NCBI RefSeq assembly: GCF_029227915.1
Contig: NC_079885.1
Coordinates: 12,163,001 to 12,227,000, forward strand
Length of the DNA: 64,000 bases
Reading direction: 5' to 3'
From: Hydractinia symbiolongicarpus
Lineage: Eukaryota > Cnidaria > Hydrozoa > Anthoathecata > Hydractiniidae
Shown piece after piece: positions 1-12,976 of this stretch (position 1 is its first letter; the number at the start of each line of letters is the position of its first letter). Under the pieces are notes generated by a model. It was not told the DNA's origin. It searched no databases and was given only the letters and a program-made list of their open reading frames with translations. Position numbers and translations under genes: made by a program.

Positions 1-3000
1 GCCCAGTTTGACGTCATCTCCCGGCAAAAAAGGTTCTTTGAACATACTGCCCATTAAACGAAACTTCCAAGTTCCGAAAAGAAGAAAAGTACGTTGTTGA
101 GCTGTTCCTAGGGCTTGTCTATTATTATACGCTTTTTTTTTATAAGAATATGAAATTCTTAACCAGGCTGATCATTATTCTTATTTAGTATTTAGTTATT
201 ATTCCCTATTATTTTAAACAATAGATCTATTATTGATTTCCGCCGACGGCTACGCGAGGCGGAATCTTTAAAATCTCCTTAAGGGGGATACAGAGACAGT
301 GAGACAGTGCAGCTAGGCTGGACGCACTGGGTTGCGATATTTTGGCTTTAGGCTAAAACATTTGCGCGGACCCTACCATTGTTATTTTATTTCATTTTTG
401 TTGATTTTTTGTTATTAACTGAAAAGCCAATAGGAAAGCTTCGTTTCGTTTACAACTAATAAGAATACAGATTGCAAACTAGAAATTAAAAAAAAGGTTG
501 CGAAGCATTTCGCAAGTTGCAAGCAAAATTAAACTATCCAATACTTTGTCCCTGGCAATTCTTGTTTCTTTGGCGCCAACATCTTTTGAAATACATCAAA
601 ATTGAATATCATAGCGTAGAAGAACCCTGGGGACGAGGTAGGAAAATGAACGCTGTGCAGAACAATTCGTTGCGCAAAAACAGTTTGCTTTTTTTGCGCA
701 TATACTGCGCGAGTATTTGATGTGCGTGGGATATTCTATTCAAAATGTGCAAGAAAATTAGATTACGCGAAACTAACAAAAACGAATAACGCGTATTTAA
801 GTTTTGTACCACCTTTTCCCACAGAATAATAAAAGTAAAGAGCGCAATACAAAATTACACTTTTAGCAGTATTCCGAAAGATATGTAATACACCAAGTTG
901 TACAACCCGCAGAAGTTGGTCCTAACGTTAACGATTTCGTAGATGACCTTACAACAAAATAGTATTTTTTTCACGTAAAAATACCGGCACTAGAAGTCCC
1001 AGAATCTGCTGGAACGAATTTCAAAAATTCACGGAAAACAATAAAAGAAAAACAAACAAATCAAAACAGTTTTTTAACTTTATCAAGACTTATTAAATAG
1101 CTTCAATTTTGGGCAGAAAAAACAATAACGGTTTCACTCACTCCCATTGTACACAATCTAACAGAAAAAGAAAACATTCTCATATAGCGAAGTTTCCAGT
1201 GCCTTTAAGGGATGGCCGAGTGGAATGGAATTGATGGCGCTGTTTTTTATCTCATAAATAATTAAGGGTAATTCGGAAAGTATAATAGAAAAAATTAAAC
1301 AATTTGGCAACTTTACTAATTTTATATGCAAAGTTCCAACCATACCAACAGTTTCCAAATCTGACAAAATCATTTTAAAAGTGTTTATTTTTTCAGGATT
1401 TGATTGATGCAAAGCCAATGAAAATTAAATAAGTTTATTGTCCTAGACACATTCAAAAACACATGCTTCTCATCATTTGTTCTTTTTTTCAACCAACATT
1501 AATGTAATCACCCAGAGGGAATTACAATGTCTCTTGATTGTGTTTTAGAAGCTGAGTACACAAATACAAAATTATTACAAGTGCTGAACTTTGGCAGTCA
1601 TATTTTGCAATCAGACCAAAAACTATGCTGAATCATGTCTATTATTAAATTCATCACTATAGAATAGCACCTTGGATTCTTTGTTGGATGAATAAAATGA
1701 TTGACAATTAGTTTATCGTAAATAAAATGGTAATTTTTACAAAAATAACACACGTGGGAGGTGGACAAGAAACTGTGATGTAATTTTTCCTGGTCTATTA
1801 TTCCTGAGAATTTTCTAAAATAAGAGGGTGTCAATAAGCTGCAAACGCCCACATATATAAGGGCGAGTTCGGGCAACTTTTCGAATTAAATTAGCGGTTG
1901 TCTTCGAAACCGCCCGCACTTTCCCGAACTTGCCTGGAGCATTCCCAAAATTCAATTCCTTGTAACATACCTTGTTGCCGATAGTTGGAAAAAAGTGATT
2001 TAATAGAAAGGAGTTAATAAAGTTATATATAAGTTATTTATCAAGTAAATTTTATCAAAAACCATCAAAAATAGTTCTTTTAGAACTTTGCTACCACATT
2101 GTCAGTTTATTTTGTGGTCTATGCGGGTTTTTCGGGCAAATACTTGAATTTTTTTCAAAACGCCAAACTTGCCCAAAACCGCTCGCACTTTTTACGCCTT
2201 ATGCAGCTTATCAGCACCCTCGTTCTAAAATTACAAGCAGTTTCAAAGATGCCCACGCCTTTTAGAGGACGTGTGCGGCTTGGGCATCCTTGGAGTTCTG
2301 TTTAAATGACAGTTTTAATGTCGTTTTAAACCTTGTTCTCATGGAGCATATACGGACAACTAATTTCTATTAACAATTACATCGCTGTTGGTTTGATAGC
2401 AAAAGTGGATATTTTTTTTAATTACTGAACAGGTTACTTATATAATAAATAAAAAACTGTGATAAAAAACGGTTGGTCGGCTCACTCTAACACCCAGACC
2501 TATTTGTTTTGTCTGCGCCCTAGCTACAGGTTTTCCTATATCTGGCTATCAGTTAGGTAGTAATACAGCTTCTCCATATGTATTCTACAAATTTCTTTCA
2601 ATTCTTTTATACAAAACAGAGCTCTAGCTAGCTACCTTTCGTGTGATTAAGCCTTACCTTGATTTGGATAAAATCAATTAAAATCGATAGTATTGTATTC
2701 TTACATCCTCTTAGAAACAATAAAATAAAACACAGCTCGGCGCGTTTTAATTGTACAAATTACTTCAACAATTCTTTACAAAAGGGTAGCTTACACAGGA
2801 GCTTTCCAACCCAACTCAAATCTCCAGAAAATGCGCACCAACAAAAAAGCTTAAAATACACAAGTAAAATCGATTAGAAACAGGACTAGCAATAAATTAT
2901 TTCAAAGAAGAAAACCGTTTCAATACTATTATTTTTCATTAAAATACAACTATAATAGTATTAGAAGCAAAATTGCAAAATAATTAATTAATTATTTATA

Positions 3001-3440
3001 CATTAATTAGCTATAACACAAAGAAATAAGGCATATCTTAGGACTGTAAAATATACGTGTCTAATATGCCGACTATCGTTCCTTGTTCACAGCACATCCC
3101 TCTGTGTGTGTTCAAGGTCGGCGGACTGTAATCTGGACCAAAAGACAGGGGGGCTGGACTTATACGTTAACCCCTTGGTTCACACTTATTTGTTTTATTA
3201 GCAAAAAAAATACCCTAGCTTTATGTGCAAAAATATCAGTCCTATTTCTTTACGCTGATTTTATAGATTTTTTTTATCAAAATTTTGAGAATCTCAATAA
3301 TTCTCTTGGTATACCTCGCGTAGCAAACGTGCTCCATAATTTCACTCAATTGATCTTCACGACCTTCTAGTATTTTACGTTTCTTGGCAAAGCTTCGGAC
3401 TATGACCAAAAGCATTTTGAATTCTGGTTGTAAGGAGATC
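1..3440. other. Gene-free AT-rich stretch
   Basis: I see no exon set or long conserved reading frame here. The short frames present have no recognisable domain and no splice context. A copy of the dispersed motif CCCTGGGGACGAGG lies near 625-640; it is the end sequence of the hairpin element annotated at 33.9 kb. Two related stretches near 1910-1950 and 4790-4830 share the pattern GCACTTT..CGAACTTGC and look like old copies of one unidentified repeat. Confidence 0.6.
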
Positions 3441-3444
3441 TATA

Positions 3445-4465
3445 TGGCACTCCAAAGTCACATTAATAGAGTTATCTTAAGATAACAAATGTTATCTTAA
3501 GATAAACTCTATTAATGTGACTTTGGAGTGCGTGCATATTCACATTAATCTCCTGATTGTAAGATAACTCGATTAATCTTAAGATAACAAATTATCAGAG
3601 AAATATTGTAAGATTTCTTGATCATGGTAACATTAACGACTTTTCTACCTTTGATGTTAGCGCTATCTTAAGTTAACTAAAGTTATCTTAAGATAACTCT
3701 ATTAATGTGACTTTGGAATGCGTGCATATTCACATTAATGTCCTGATTGTAAGATAACTTGAGTAATTAATGTGATAATTATAACTTTACTTTGTAGATA
3801 TCTTGAGATTAGAGCTGTTATTAATACAATTTGACGATATTTTTGCTAACTTAAGATAACTCGTGTTATCTAAAGATAGCATTATCTAACGCGTTAAATT
3901 ACGCAATAAAAAACAATTATAGCGTTGAAGTGTCAACTTCGTTCCCAGTTAGTTTTACATTTTAAGCGGGAGACTTTACCATGTGCGTTGCGATTTTGCG
4001 TGTAAAAAAGAACATAATTTTAGAAGATACAAGGCATTTCAGTAAGATTTTTTCCGAAATTTTGTAATGTATAAATTTTCAAAATAGTCATTCTATTTGT
4101 GCCTTCAAGTTGGGCAACATACCGTACTTTCCGCGTGTTAAAGTTTAAAACACGTTTTTGTTTCGCATAGTTCTTGAGTAATCTCCAGTTTTCTCGCAAT
4201 CTTAAGATAACTTTAGTTATCTTAAGATAACTTTAGTTAACTTAAGATAGCGCTAATATCAAAGGTAGAAAAGTCGTAATGTTACCATGATCAAGAAATT
4301 TTACAATATTTCTCTGATAATTTGTTATCTTAAGATTACTCGAGTTATCTTACAATCAGGGCATTAATGTGTATATGCACGCATCTTAAAGTCAATTAAT
4401 AAAGTTATCTTAAAATAACATTTGTTATCTTAAGATAACTGTATTAATGTGACTTTGGAGTGCCA
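3445..4465. mobile_element. Foldback/MITE-like element of 1.02 kb
   Basis: The left end TGGCACTCCAAAGTCACATT is repeated in inverted orientation at the right end, and the match continues through repeated palindromes of the type GTTATCTTAAGATAAC. The inner parts are also inverted copies: the segment around 3599-3698 (with TTCTTGATCATGGTAACATT) matches the reverse complement of about 4205-4320. The dinucleotide TA stands directly outside both ends (3443-3444 and 4466-4467), which fits a TA target duplication as in Tc1/mariner-type elements, although the palindromic ends make this boundary ambiguous. No transposase is encoded, so it is a non-autonomous element. Confidence 0.75.
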
Positions 4466-7400
4466 TAGAGATCGTCCTTTGGCTGTGCTTGTTGGGTTTT
4501 TCTTTTAGGGTTGGCTTGCTGGTGGGAATTCCAGAATAGTTTATATTATAGAGGTAAGAATTATTGTATTTCGATTAGCTGGTGTTGTGTCATTTAGCTG
4601 TTTGCACATGACTTTGTCTAGTCACTAAGCTAGCTAAAGAATAGTTAGAGAGTAGAGTTAGCCACCAGAAGAGCAAAGTTTTTAGTTGGGTTAATAGTTG
4701 GCCAACTGAACGTAGATACCCCTTTTTCTTTAGTTTTACAAGAGTTTTAATTATCTATTTCGGTAACTTTCAGATTTTTTATCTGAAAGCTTGGGCACTT
4801 TGTCGAACTTGCTTGGTAAATTCCCTAAAGCATTCACAAAATATTTTTTTCAGTTTTTTCAATCACTTGTCCCTAGCTACAGGTAACCCCATCATATAGT
4901 ATATAGTTAGCTAGCTAGACATGTTTCATTGTGACATGATGGTGTTTATATTTCCAGACCCTAAACGCAAATTGACAGACTAGAAAATGCAGGTGATAAG
5001 CCATAGACTATTTTATTTCAAACTTTATTTCCAAGATTTGTGTATTGCTTACTTATATACTATGTTATAATCATTTTTTACATCTATATTATAACTGGGG
5101 CATATATGTTTTTCCCTAAGCTGATAAAATCCAGACCAGACTTTATAATTCACGCCGGCACTGCAATTGCAGGCCTTTCCAGGAGAAGCAGTGCACACAC
5201 CCAAAAGCACACCTGAAATACTTGAGGCATGCTTTTTGCCACAACCGTATAAAAATTTTCCTGAAAAGGCCTGCAATTGGCCTAGGTGAATACCCAGGTG
5301 TTAACAAAAATTCTTGATTTACGTTGGCATGTATTCGCCGACATGATTTTTATTGCAGTTGGATGTGACTTAATTACATATATAAGTTTTGTTCTCATTT
5401 TCCTATAAATTTTGATTACAATACGATCACAAACAAAACACAAATTGCCAACATTAAACGCAAATTTTCCAACTTAGACCAGACAAATAGTGGTTCAAGT
5501 TGGGATTTTTTGCCAACAAGAAATAAATTGGATTAGAAAGGCTGATTTTTGAATGCCTTCATAGACTATATAATTCAAATAAAGAACGCCTGAGGCTGAA
5601 AAAGCGTAAAAAGTAAGAGCGTAAGCATCTGCTGAAATTTAGACGTTCTTATGAAAAACCTGACCCTATTAAAATAAAAGCAAGCTTAAACTTAAAAGAA
5701 AATATGTTTTTTCGTCTTTCTGGTGATATTTTAGTTAAATTGCGTTTTATCAATGTTGTACAAATTTTTGAATGAGTATATAACTAAAAAAATCAAATAT
5801 TATCACAAGTAGTAATAATTTTTGCATTTTTACATGTGAAATGTGTTGTAAATACTGTGAATAAAATCATGTATATATACTTTACCTATCTTGTATCGTT
5901 TTCTGTCCTGATGGTTTTAAAATTGGATGGATGGATAAATGAGGGATAAATATGATTAAATAGTAACCTTGTGTAACTCGGTTTGTGCTACAATTGTATT
6001 ATTGTTCCTTATTTTTTGAATGTTTTTCTTTTTTAGATCAGCCTTTATTAAAATATCCACTGTCACCAAGGGTAAGAGTAATACCTAAATACTGAAACAT
6101 TAATGAACTTGTTCAGAAGTTCAATTTTACATAAAAAGATTTGTATATATCATGAAATGTCCAAAATTTTCTAGATCAATTTCGAAAACATAGAGTTAAA
6201 GCTTTTATTTATTTAGAGAATACTATATGTAAAATATTTTAATTATTTATTTATATATAGACATTCTTTTTTTAAGAACATGAAAATGGAAGAAAGTCTT
6301 GCAATGTTTTTAACGTTTTTACCCTATAAATATTCTTGGGAAGTTCTTAATTTACCGTAAATGATGAATAAGCGCCGGGGCAGGGACCTTATTTAATTTT
6401 GGCCATTAAAAATGCCGCTTAATTGGCAGGGCGGTCAATTAGAAGTAGTGCTTACTTAGCAGGGTGGGTTATTTTGTAATTTACAGTATTACCGTAATTC
6501 GTTGATAATTGCTACAAAGTGTAGCACTTGGATTTGTTATATTTTTTTAATATTTTTAGTAAAAAAAATTGTAGTCAAGCTTCACAAAACCTTATAATAA
6601 TCTTAACATGTTCTTAAATTTTAAGGTTGCGGTCTTACATACTTTGTTTCGTCCTCAGAACAAAAGATATACGCTGGGCTTACTTTTTTAAAAAAAACTT
6701 GTTAAACTTTGGTTGCAGATAACATGCATCACGTTTTTGTTTTCTGAGAATAGTCTCACACTATATGACATATCTTAATCCCGTACTGTAACCACTTGGT
6801 TAGATATAAAAACCGCTTTGTATATACAAAATCCTGGGACGCAGGCTTAGTCAGCGAAATTACTAACCAAGAGTTGACGTCACAAGCCCTACACCAGGAA
6901 GGAATTTATTTACATTCGGGACACAAGATGGCGGCCGGCATAAAGCTACCTAACGTTTTGCAACATCAACAACGAATATCTTGCAAACATATTAAAACAA
7001 GTATATATAAAATAATATTGTTTTCAAAATTGGTAGAATACTTTGAGTTGATTTTTGATTTTTTTTTTCACTGAGACGTAAGCTTTAAGCTTTTTAATTT
7101 CATATTATATTTCCAGACCTTCATCCAGGGGGGACCCTGTTTTTAAGATGTTTTGAGATGTAAAGGGGGGGGGGGTCAATATGAAATTAGACGCCACTTC
7201 AGCATAAAAATGTATATTACATGTCTTTTTGTGAACACATTTTTATCCTTAACACTCCTGTTTGCATTAAAAACCATGCATAAATTGTGCCACATTTGAC
7301 TTAGCTACACATTTGCAATATGGTATTACGGAAACATTTATACGATGCTAAAAAATATACAGTTGCCTGATTTTACTGTAATTATATTTCAGCCGAGATT

Positions 7401-7785
7401 TTATAAACAAATAAATGGCCCTATGTCAGTGACATTTGCAAGCATCTTAAGAGCCAACGTTTCAGAGACAATTCAGAACATTTCTGTTACCTGAAGAGTA
7501 TTGTTAACTGAACCAAATACGCGACTACCTGGAGCATATCGGCATTGTCATCATCAGGTTACAAGTAGCTGCACTGATCGTTTTCGCAATCTGGCCAGAA
7601 CAGATCCAGCTAGCACATGATGCGCCATTATAGATATTGCGCGCATGGGGGGTGGGTTCTAGCTTACCATGGACGGAGGGGTAATCTCAATCAGTTGTTG
7701 TAAAAACGAAACCGGTAAGTTATAAATCATATTTTTATGTACAGTTATTTTTATATTATACGAACTGTTTTTTTTAAAAAAACAC
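4466..7785. other. Gene-free stretch between repeats
   Basis: No supportable gene is seen. Apart from the short inverted repeat at 5164-5279, the stretch holds AT-rich sequence, a G run near 7166-7176 and several short unsupported reading frames. Around 6355-6490, weakly similar ends (TTACCGTAAAT and its rough complement) may mark an old MITE, but the match is too poor to call. Confidence 0.5.
5164..5279. repeat. Short inverted repeat (116 bp)
   Basis: Arms at 5164-5184 and 5259-5279 match in inverted orientation at 20 of 21 positions; the left arm starts CAATTGCAGGCCTTT. The spacer of about 74 bp has no coding signal. This fits a very small MITE, but I cannot identify a target-site duplication. 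Confidence 0.5.
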
Positions 7786-7789
7786 CGTA

Positions 7790-8880
7790 CGAGCCTAATA
7801 ATTGTTCCGTCAATTGCAAGAATGCTTCAAGAAATTTAAATACCTGGAAGACAATGTTACGTCAATTCATAAAGGAGTGTTGCAGAAGGATTGTTGTTGT
7901 AAGCCACCTTTTTGCTTATATTGCTTTCGAGGAGAGAAAAGATACGCTCAAAAACGAAAAAGATGGATCCACCTAATCAAAAGAAAAAAGCAAGATGGCT
8001 CAATGTGGAAACCAGCAACAACATTAGAGTTTGTGGTGATCATTTTGTAGCAAAATTCTATCAGAAGAAAAATCGTGATCCTGCTGTAAAAAATGAGATA
8101 TTCATCCTGTCTAACTGATATTCCACAAAGAAGAGAGTTCCTGCAAAGAAACGAAAAAATTAAAGAAGCACCTTCCACATCATTTCAGTTCACTCCCCCA
8201 CTGTAACCGATATTACTGGATCGAAGCATAGATGAGTCATCATGAAATGCTTCAAACAACGCTAGAAATATTTTCTCTTCTCCACCACCCTCTGTTGACC
8301 ATAGTCATTGCCTTTCAAATAATTGTAAAGACGTGACTTGTGTCGATTGTGCATGTAGAAAGATTTAACTGTGGCACCAAGCTGTTTGAGCTATCCATCA
8401 AAAACGATAAACTGTCATTCAGAAATGAAGCGCTGAAATCTGATAAATATGATAATAGCAGATTAAAATCACAAAACAAGGAGTTGAGAAGAGAAAAACT
8501 TTTCCACACATCACATATGGCATGGCAAAAAATGAAAACTGACAATAAAATGAACTTTTACACAGGCAATACATCCATCCAAGCTCTACACATACAATAT
8601 TTGAACTAGTAAAAGAATATTGGAAGGACCATAGTATTGCAACCATCCACAACCACTAGATCTTTTTCCAGGTTCAATAAAAGAAAACTCAGTCTTAAAA
8701 ATAAATTTCTTCTCACCATAATGAGACTCAGATTAGGACTTTTAAATCAACATATATACAGCATATCGTTTTAATATATCAGCAACAACAGCTGCAAATA
8801 TTTTCAAGACATGAGTTAGGATAATCACAAGGACATTGGGTAAAGCTGTCATTAATTAAATACCATTTGAAGCTATTAGA
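7790..8880 (+). pseudogene. Decayed THAP-domain plus DDE_4-type transposase
   Basis: Pieces of one transposase are spread over the plus-strand frames. Near 7800-8120 there is a THAP-like zinc-finger remnant: a C-x-x-x-C stretch, a basic segment, W, and finally RVCGDHF. A coiled, charged segment follows at about 8380-8510, then KTDNKMNFYTG near 8530, a pattern seen just before the helix-turn-helix of DDE_4-superfamily transposases. From about 8692 the frame reads LTIMRLRLGLLNQHIY and then, after a frame change, an ISATTAANIFKTW-like segment in which the Trp codon is TGA. Stops and frameshifts are frequent and the catalytic DDE part is not visible, so it is dead. THAP plus DDE_4 fits several eukaryotic cut-and-paste families; which one is not clear. 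Confidence 0.65.
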
Positions 8881-8972
8881 GGGCTTCAAGACTAAGGACT
8901 ACAATAAAGTGAGAGTAATTTTGCACTACATAGAAATGTTTATAGAAAGAGCAAAGAGCCTTTTATTGCTTA

Positions 8973-9540
8973 CTAGTTGATAAGGTCCATGGAAAATCTA
9001 CTTAGGCAGAAGAACAATGAAAAAGGGTTGTTTTAGATATTTTTATGACGCCAGCAGTGCATATACAAAATAAATTACGAAATTTAGCTTATCTGTTGCC
9101 TGTTACGTGTAGAGGTTAAAACGACGATCAAAATAATATATAGGATCATGCGCTTTTGACACTAAAGGTTAAGAAGATATAAAGGTTTAAGAAATTTTCT
9201 GACGCCAGCAAAATCTCTTGAAAAGTACAATTTTTTTAGAAGTTTGTGTACCCGTTGCCGTCGTATAGATCTGGGAACGCTGATCAAGAAAATGTATAGG
9301 ATCGTGTACTTTTGTCGAATGGTTGAAGAGATATTGGGTTTTTAAGGTTTTTTAATAACGTCATCAATCTCGTCCATTCCAAAATGGATTCGGACACCCA
9401 GGTTTGGGAAACTTACCCAATTTAGTCCCTTGTTGTCCTTAGATACCACACGCGGTGAAAAATGACTGACGTCACCACCTCGTTTCTAATTTATTTGACC
9501 TCAAAGTTATAACTGCAATGCAATAGCTTCACCAATCCTA
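8973..9540 (-). mobile_element. Helitron-like non-autonomous copy, family B
   Basis: Read on the minus strand, the element ends in CTAG followed by T (plus 8973-8976), preceded by the segment CCTAAGTAGATTTTCCATGG. The body shares a long stretch with 19440-19830: GAAACGAGGTGGTGACGTC, TTTTTCACCGCG, the TTGGGTAAGTTT block, a GGATTCGGACACCCAGG-like block and GCTGATCAAGAAAATGTATA. Part of the body (about 9050-9230 and 9240-9400) is internally duplicated. The 5' limit near 9540 is set only by where similarity fades. Confidence 0.55.
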
Positions 9541-9629
9541 AAACGTATTGACGTCAGTCTAAATGCATTGACGTCGCGTTTTAACGTTAGAAAGATTAAC
9601 AAATTAGACATAACTTTTTCCGCGACATA

Positions 9630-9725
9630 AAAGATAAGGCCCCTGGAAAAATCCACTTAGGCAGAAGGACGGACAATGGGAAAGATCTATCATATAAATT
9701 TTAATGACGTCAGCAAATATTTTAG
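9630..9725 (-). mobile_element. Fragment of Helitron-like family B
   Basis: This segment repeats the 3' part of the family: AAGGCCCCTGGAAAAATCC, ACTTAGGCAGAAGGAC, then AATGACGTCAGCAAAT. The terminal CTAG is missing, so only an internal fragment remains. Confidence 0.45.
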
Positions 9726-12441
9726 TATATTGCACACTGACCCTTTACCAAAACATAAATTTGAAAATGTCAAAAAAGTACATTTGTGAATTTCTAATTT
9801 AGCAAAAATGTTCTTAAAATCTTACACAAAATGTCGAATGTCAAATCCCATTAAACCCCCCACACAAAACTTACACAAAATATAAAAAAACCTAGCTTGC
9901 AAATTGTAAAATCTAGTTGATAGAAATTTACAACAACGACACTCACACAACCGACAGTAACAACACTTACAGTTACAACACCGACAGCCACAACATCGAT
10001 AATAACAACGTCAGAAATAACGCATCTCAAATATGTCCATCTTTTTAGTGATTACGTTGAAAACCCTTTAATATTTTGAAATGTCAAAACAGCAAGTTTG
10101 CAAAAGTTAGCACAAATCAACAAAAAAATGTCTTTTTCCTGAAAGTTTATGCAAAAATACCAAAAAGCCATAGTTCGGAAAACATCAAATTTAAATCTAG
10201 AGTCATTTCGGTTGCATACTATCCTCTCCCACAAAAATTTACACAAAGAGTCAACGGATTAACAACACAATTTTTTTTTGTATGATGATCCATACTGCGC
10301 TTTACAAGCAAGGAGTAAATTTCAAATCAACAAAGATCCTTATTTTACAGTTTTTTCAGCAAATCCAAAGTCAGTCATTTCAGTATATTGCATACAGTCC
10401 TTAGCCATGAAATTTTATACAAAAGATAAAAAATACAATCTTTTGTATAAAAATTTTTTTTTTTTGTATATATTTTAGAAATAAATGCCCTAAACAGTTG
10501 CACTGGTATACTTATGAGTCATCAGGTGTTTTCTTATTCATTTTGTTGTTCTTTCCTTTTTCAAAAAACAGGTTGTATAGGTACACAGGTACGCATGGCA
10601 AAACTTTCGTTCAGAAATGGTTATTCTAATATAAAAAATACAAAAAACAGAAAAAACTATAAAATTTCAATAAAAATCCTCTCTTTTTCATCTTTTTTTT
10701 CTAAAATGACAGATAATAAGTTATCTTTACTATATATACATACATTTGCATACGCTCCTCTCTTACAAAAGTTGAACATGAGATATAAAGAAAAAACAAA
10801 AACAGTTTCAGTCATAACATTCAGTTAAATTTTATGAGTTCCAAACTTTGACATTGGTGAAAACAGATTTTTGTGGATGTTGAATTTACTCCTTGCCAGT
10901 TGTTCTCCTTTCACATTATAGAATAAAATATTGTAAAATACTCAACAAAAACGTGAAACTGTAGAATTTTCTTTTCAGCAAAACTGACATCACCTGCAGT
11001 TCTTCCCCAACAATACTATTTTTATACACAATATATAAAAAAAATCAGTTTACGCAACAGCTTACAACGAAGTATAGTGTGATTAACATGTTAACAAGAG
11101 TTCTAATAATTTTTATTGTAGTAATTATTCTTTGATGTTTCTAAATATAACTTTTAGACTTGTAAATATTATTATTATTATCAAAACTTTAAAAACTTGT
11201 AACCTGGTGATGACAATTAGAATGTCAAAACATGTCGTTAAAATTAAAAGAATGTGTTTTATTTTTGAAAGTAGTTTTACAATTTGTGCTGCTAGATTAT
11301 TTGGAAACATTTTAATTATTTCCAATGACATTTTAATCGCTTTCTTCTTATTACTTGCAAATACGTCTTTTGAAACCTTCCTAAGTACTGTTTTTTCGGC
11401 CATTTTTAGCCAAAGTTGTTGTCTTTAAAAATTTCAAAACAGCGAAAAAATCTCTCTTTTCCAAGCAAATTTAAGGCCCCTCTTTGAAATTCGTTGTTAT
11501 CAAAAAAATCAGTGACACATGGATGGATATTATTAACACGTATACAATCTTTTTCTTTTTTCAGTCTATTAATCTATTACAATAACTTTTGTCTCTTTCT
11601 GTCTTTTTGTCATGCTGAACATTTCTCTAATATATTTATTTTCTTCAGTACTTGTCGTAGCTTTCTTCTTCTTCATATTTTTGCTGAAACAGGTGGAGTG
11701 TCCACGACTGGGGTTAAAATCATTACAAAATTGAAAAGGTTGTCAACGGCTCTGTCTTCTGCAGGCTCATTATGAGGATCCGTGATCAATTCCATATGTA
11801 GCGAGCAATCAGTCTTCATTGTAGCATTGTTACACACGAAGTAAGCACGACTTCGCACTGAATTTCTAGTCATCCTTGTACTAGGGGTGAACGAAGATAA
11901 CGTCGTGAAGATAACTTACAATGCATAGTAAAACCACGATCCAAAAAGTATTTGGTTATCCTTGAGATCTCCTTAGGTGAATGTCCTACAATTTTGACTT
12001 TTTTATTACTGTTTTGATGGCAAAACAGTCAAACGCATTCTGAGTGGAAAGTTTAAGAAAATTAACTCTATTTTTTACTTTAAACAAAGCAAGAAAAATT
12101 ATAAAAATTAAAAAAAAACTTATTTTTGCTCGATTCGCGAAAGTTTTTTCAAATTTATTTTAAAAAATGCGAGACGCGAAAGTTTTTTCCATAAATTTCG
12201 CTTTTTTTATACGCGAAAGTTTCTGCCCGCAAAAGTAGTTTTTGTATTATTTTATCTTCTCGACGGAAAAAGGTGCTGGGGTCGATCTTCGATCCTTTCC
12301 TGTCATATGAACCCAACTCTCATGGACATTTTGATTCCAAATACTAAAGAAATTTTTATGAATGCAATGTTTAAAACAGTCCCGTTTCCTCACTGTTTCT
12401 CTATTTTAAGTTATTGTTGCTAAAAAAATTATATAAAAAAA

Positions 12442-12500
12442 CTAGCCTTAAGTCTCCGCGGAAAATACACGTAGACAGAACAACAGTTAAAAAGAAAATT
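12442..12500 (-). mobile_element. 3' end of a Helitron-like copy, family B
   Basis: CTAG at 12442-12445 has an A before it on the plus strand (CTAG|T on the minus strand). It is followed by GTCTCCGCGGAAAATACACG and GTAGACAGAACAACAGT, a diverged version of the conserved 3' block. The remainder of the copy cannot be followed. Confidence 0.4.
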
Positions 12501-12639
12501 AATTTAATGAGTAGCTCTGGAAACGATATTGTAGGGGACATGCAGTAGCCGTTTTAATGAATCGCTCCCTTCAGGGCGTTATTTAACAAGATTGAAAGCA
12601 CGATAAGATTTATGAACAGTAGAACCCCACTCCATAACG

Positions 12640-12736
12640 TGTCTTTGTCTTTCTATTACGGAAACACGTGCGATAAACAAATGTGATATGTAAAGGACAG
12701 GCGACCCCGTGGATTTTATCACGGGTTAACGACTAG
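12640..12736 (+). mobile_element. 3' end of a Helitron-like copy, family A
   Basis: The segment contains TTACGGAAACACG, AAAGGACAGGCGACCCCGTGG and the short hairpin CCGTGG/CACGGG, followed by TTAACGACTAG and then T. It matches the end of the copy at 19831-20033. The 5' boundary is not clear. Confidence 0.45.
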
Positions 12737-12976
12737 TTACCTTTATTACTACAAAAATCTGTTTTCGGGTTTTAGGGTATGATAAAATAATCGAAAAATA
12801 TGTACAGAGGTTATAAGAGTTTGACCATTGTTTTATCCGTTGCTAGGAAAAGTGTCTCCTGTAAAGAAGCGTCCGCTGTAAAGGATGTCCACTATAAGAA
12901 GATTTCACAGAATAAGATTGGAATTAACCTTAATTCCAGAATTAACGTTAAAATTCTAATTCCCACCTTTTGTCAT

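Larger units (their letters stand above)
8881..12976. other. Repeat-rich stretch without a gene
   Basis: The region holds the Helitron-like copies annotated separately and AT-rich sequence with no supportable exon. Between about 12125 and 12230 the short motif CGCGAAAGTTT occurs three times in slightly different form. A possible polyadenylation signal for the minus-strand gene ending at 12977 (AATAAA on the minus strand) lies near 12742-12747. Confidence 0.45.

Noticed and set aside
6355-6490. Possible MITE with TTACCGTAAAT-like ends
   Set aside because: The inverted match between the ends is too poor and no target duplication is visible.
9900-10010. ACAACA-rich stretch as a possible array
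   Set aside because: The units are irregular in length and sequence; it is low-complexity DNA, not a CRISPR or a satellite.
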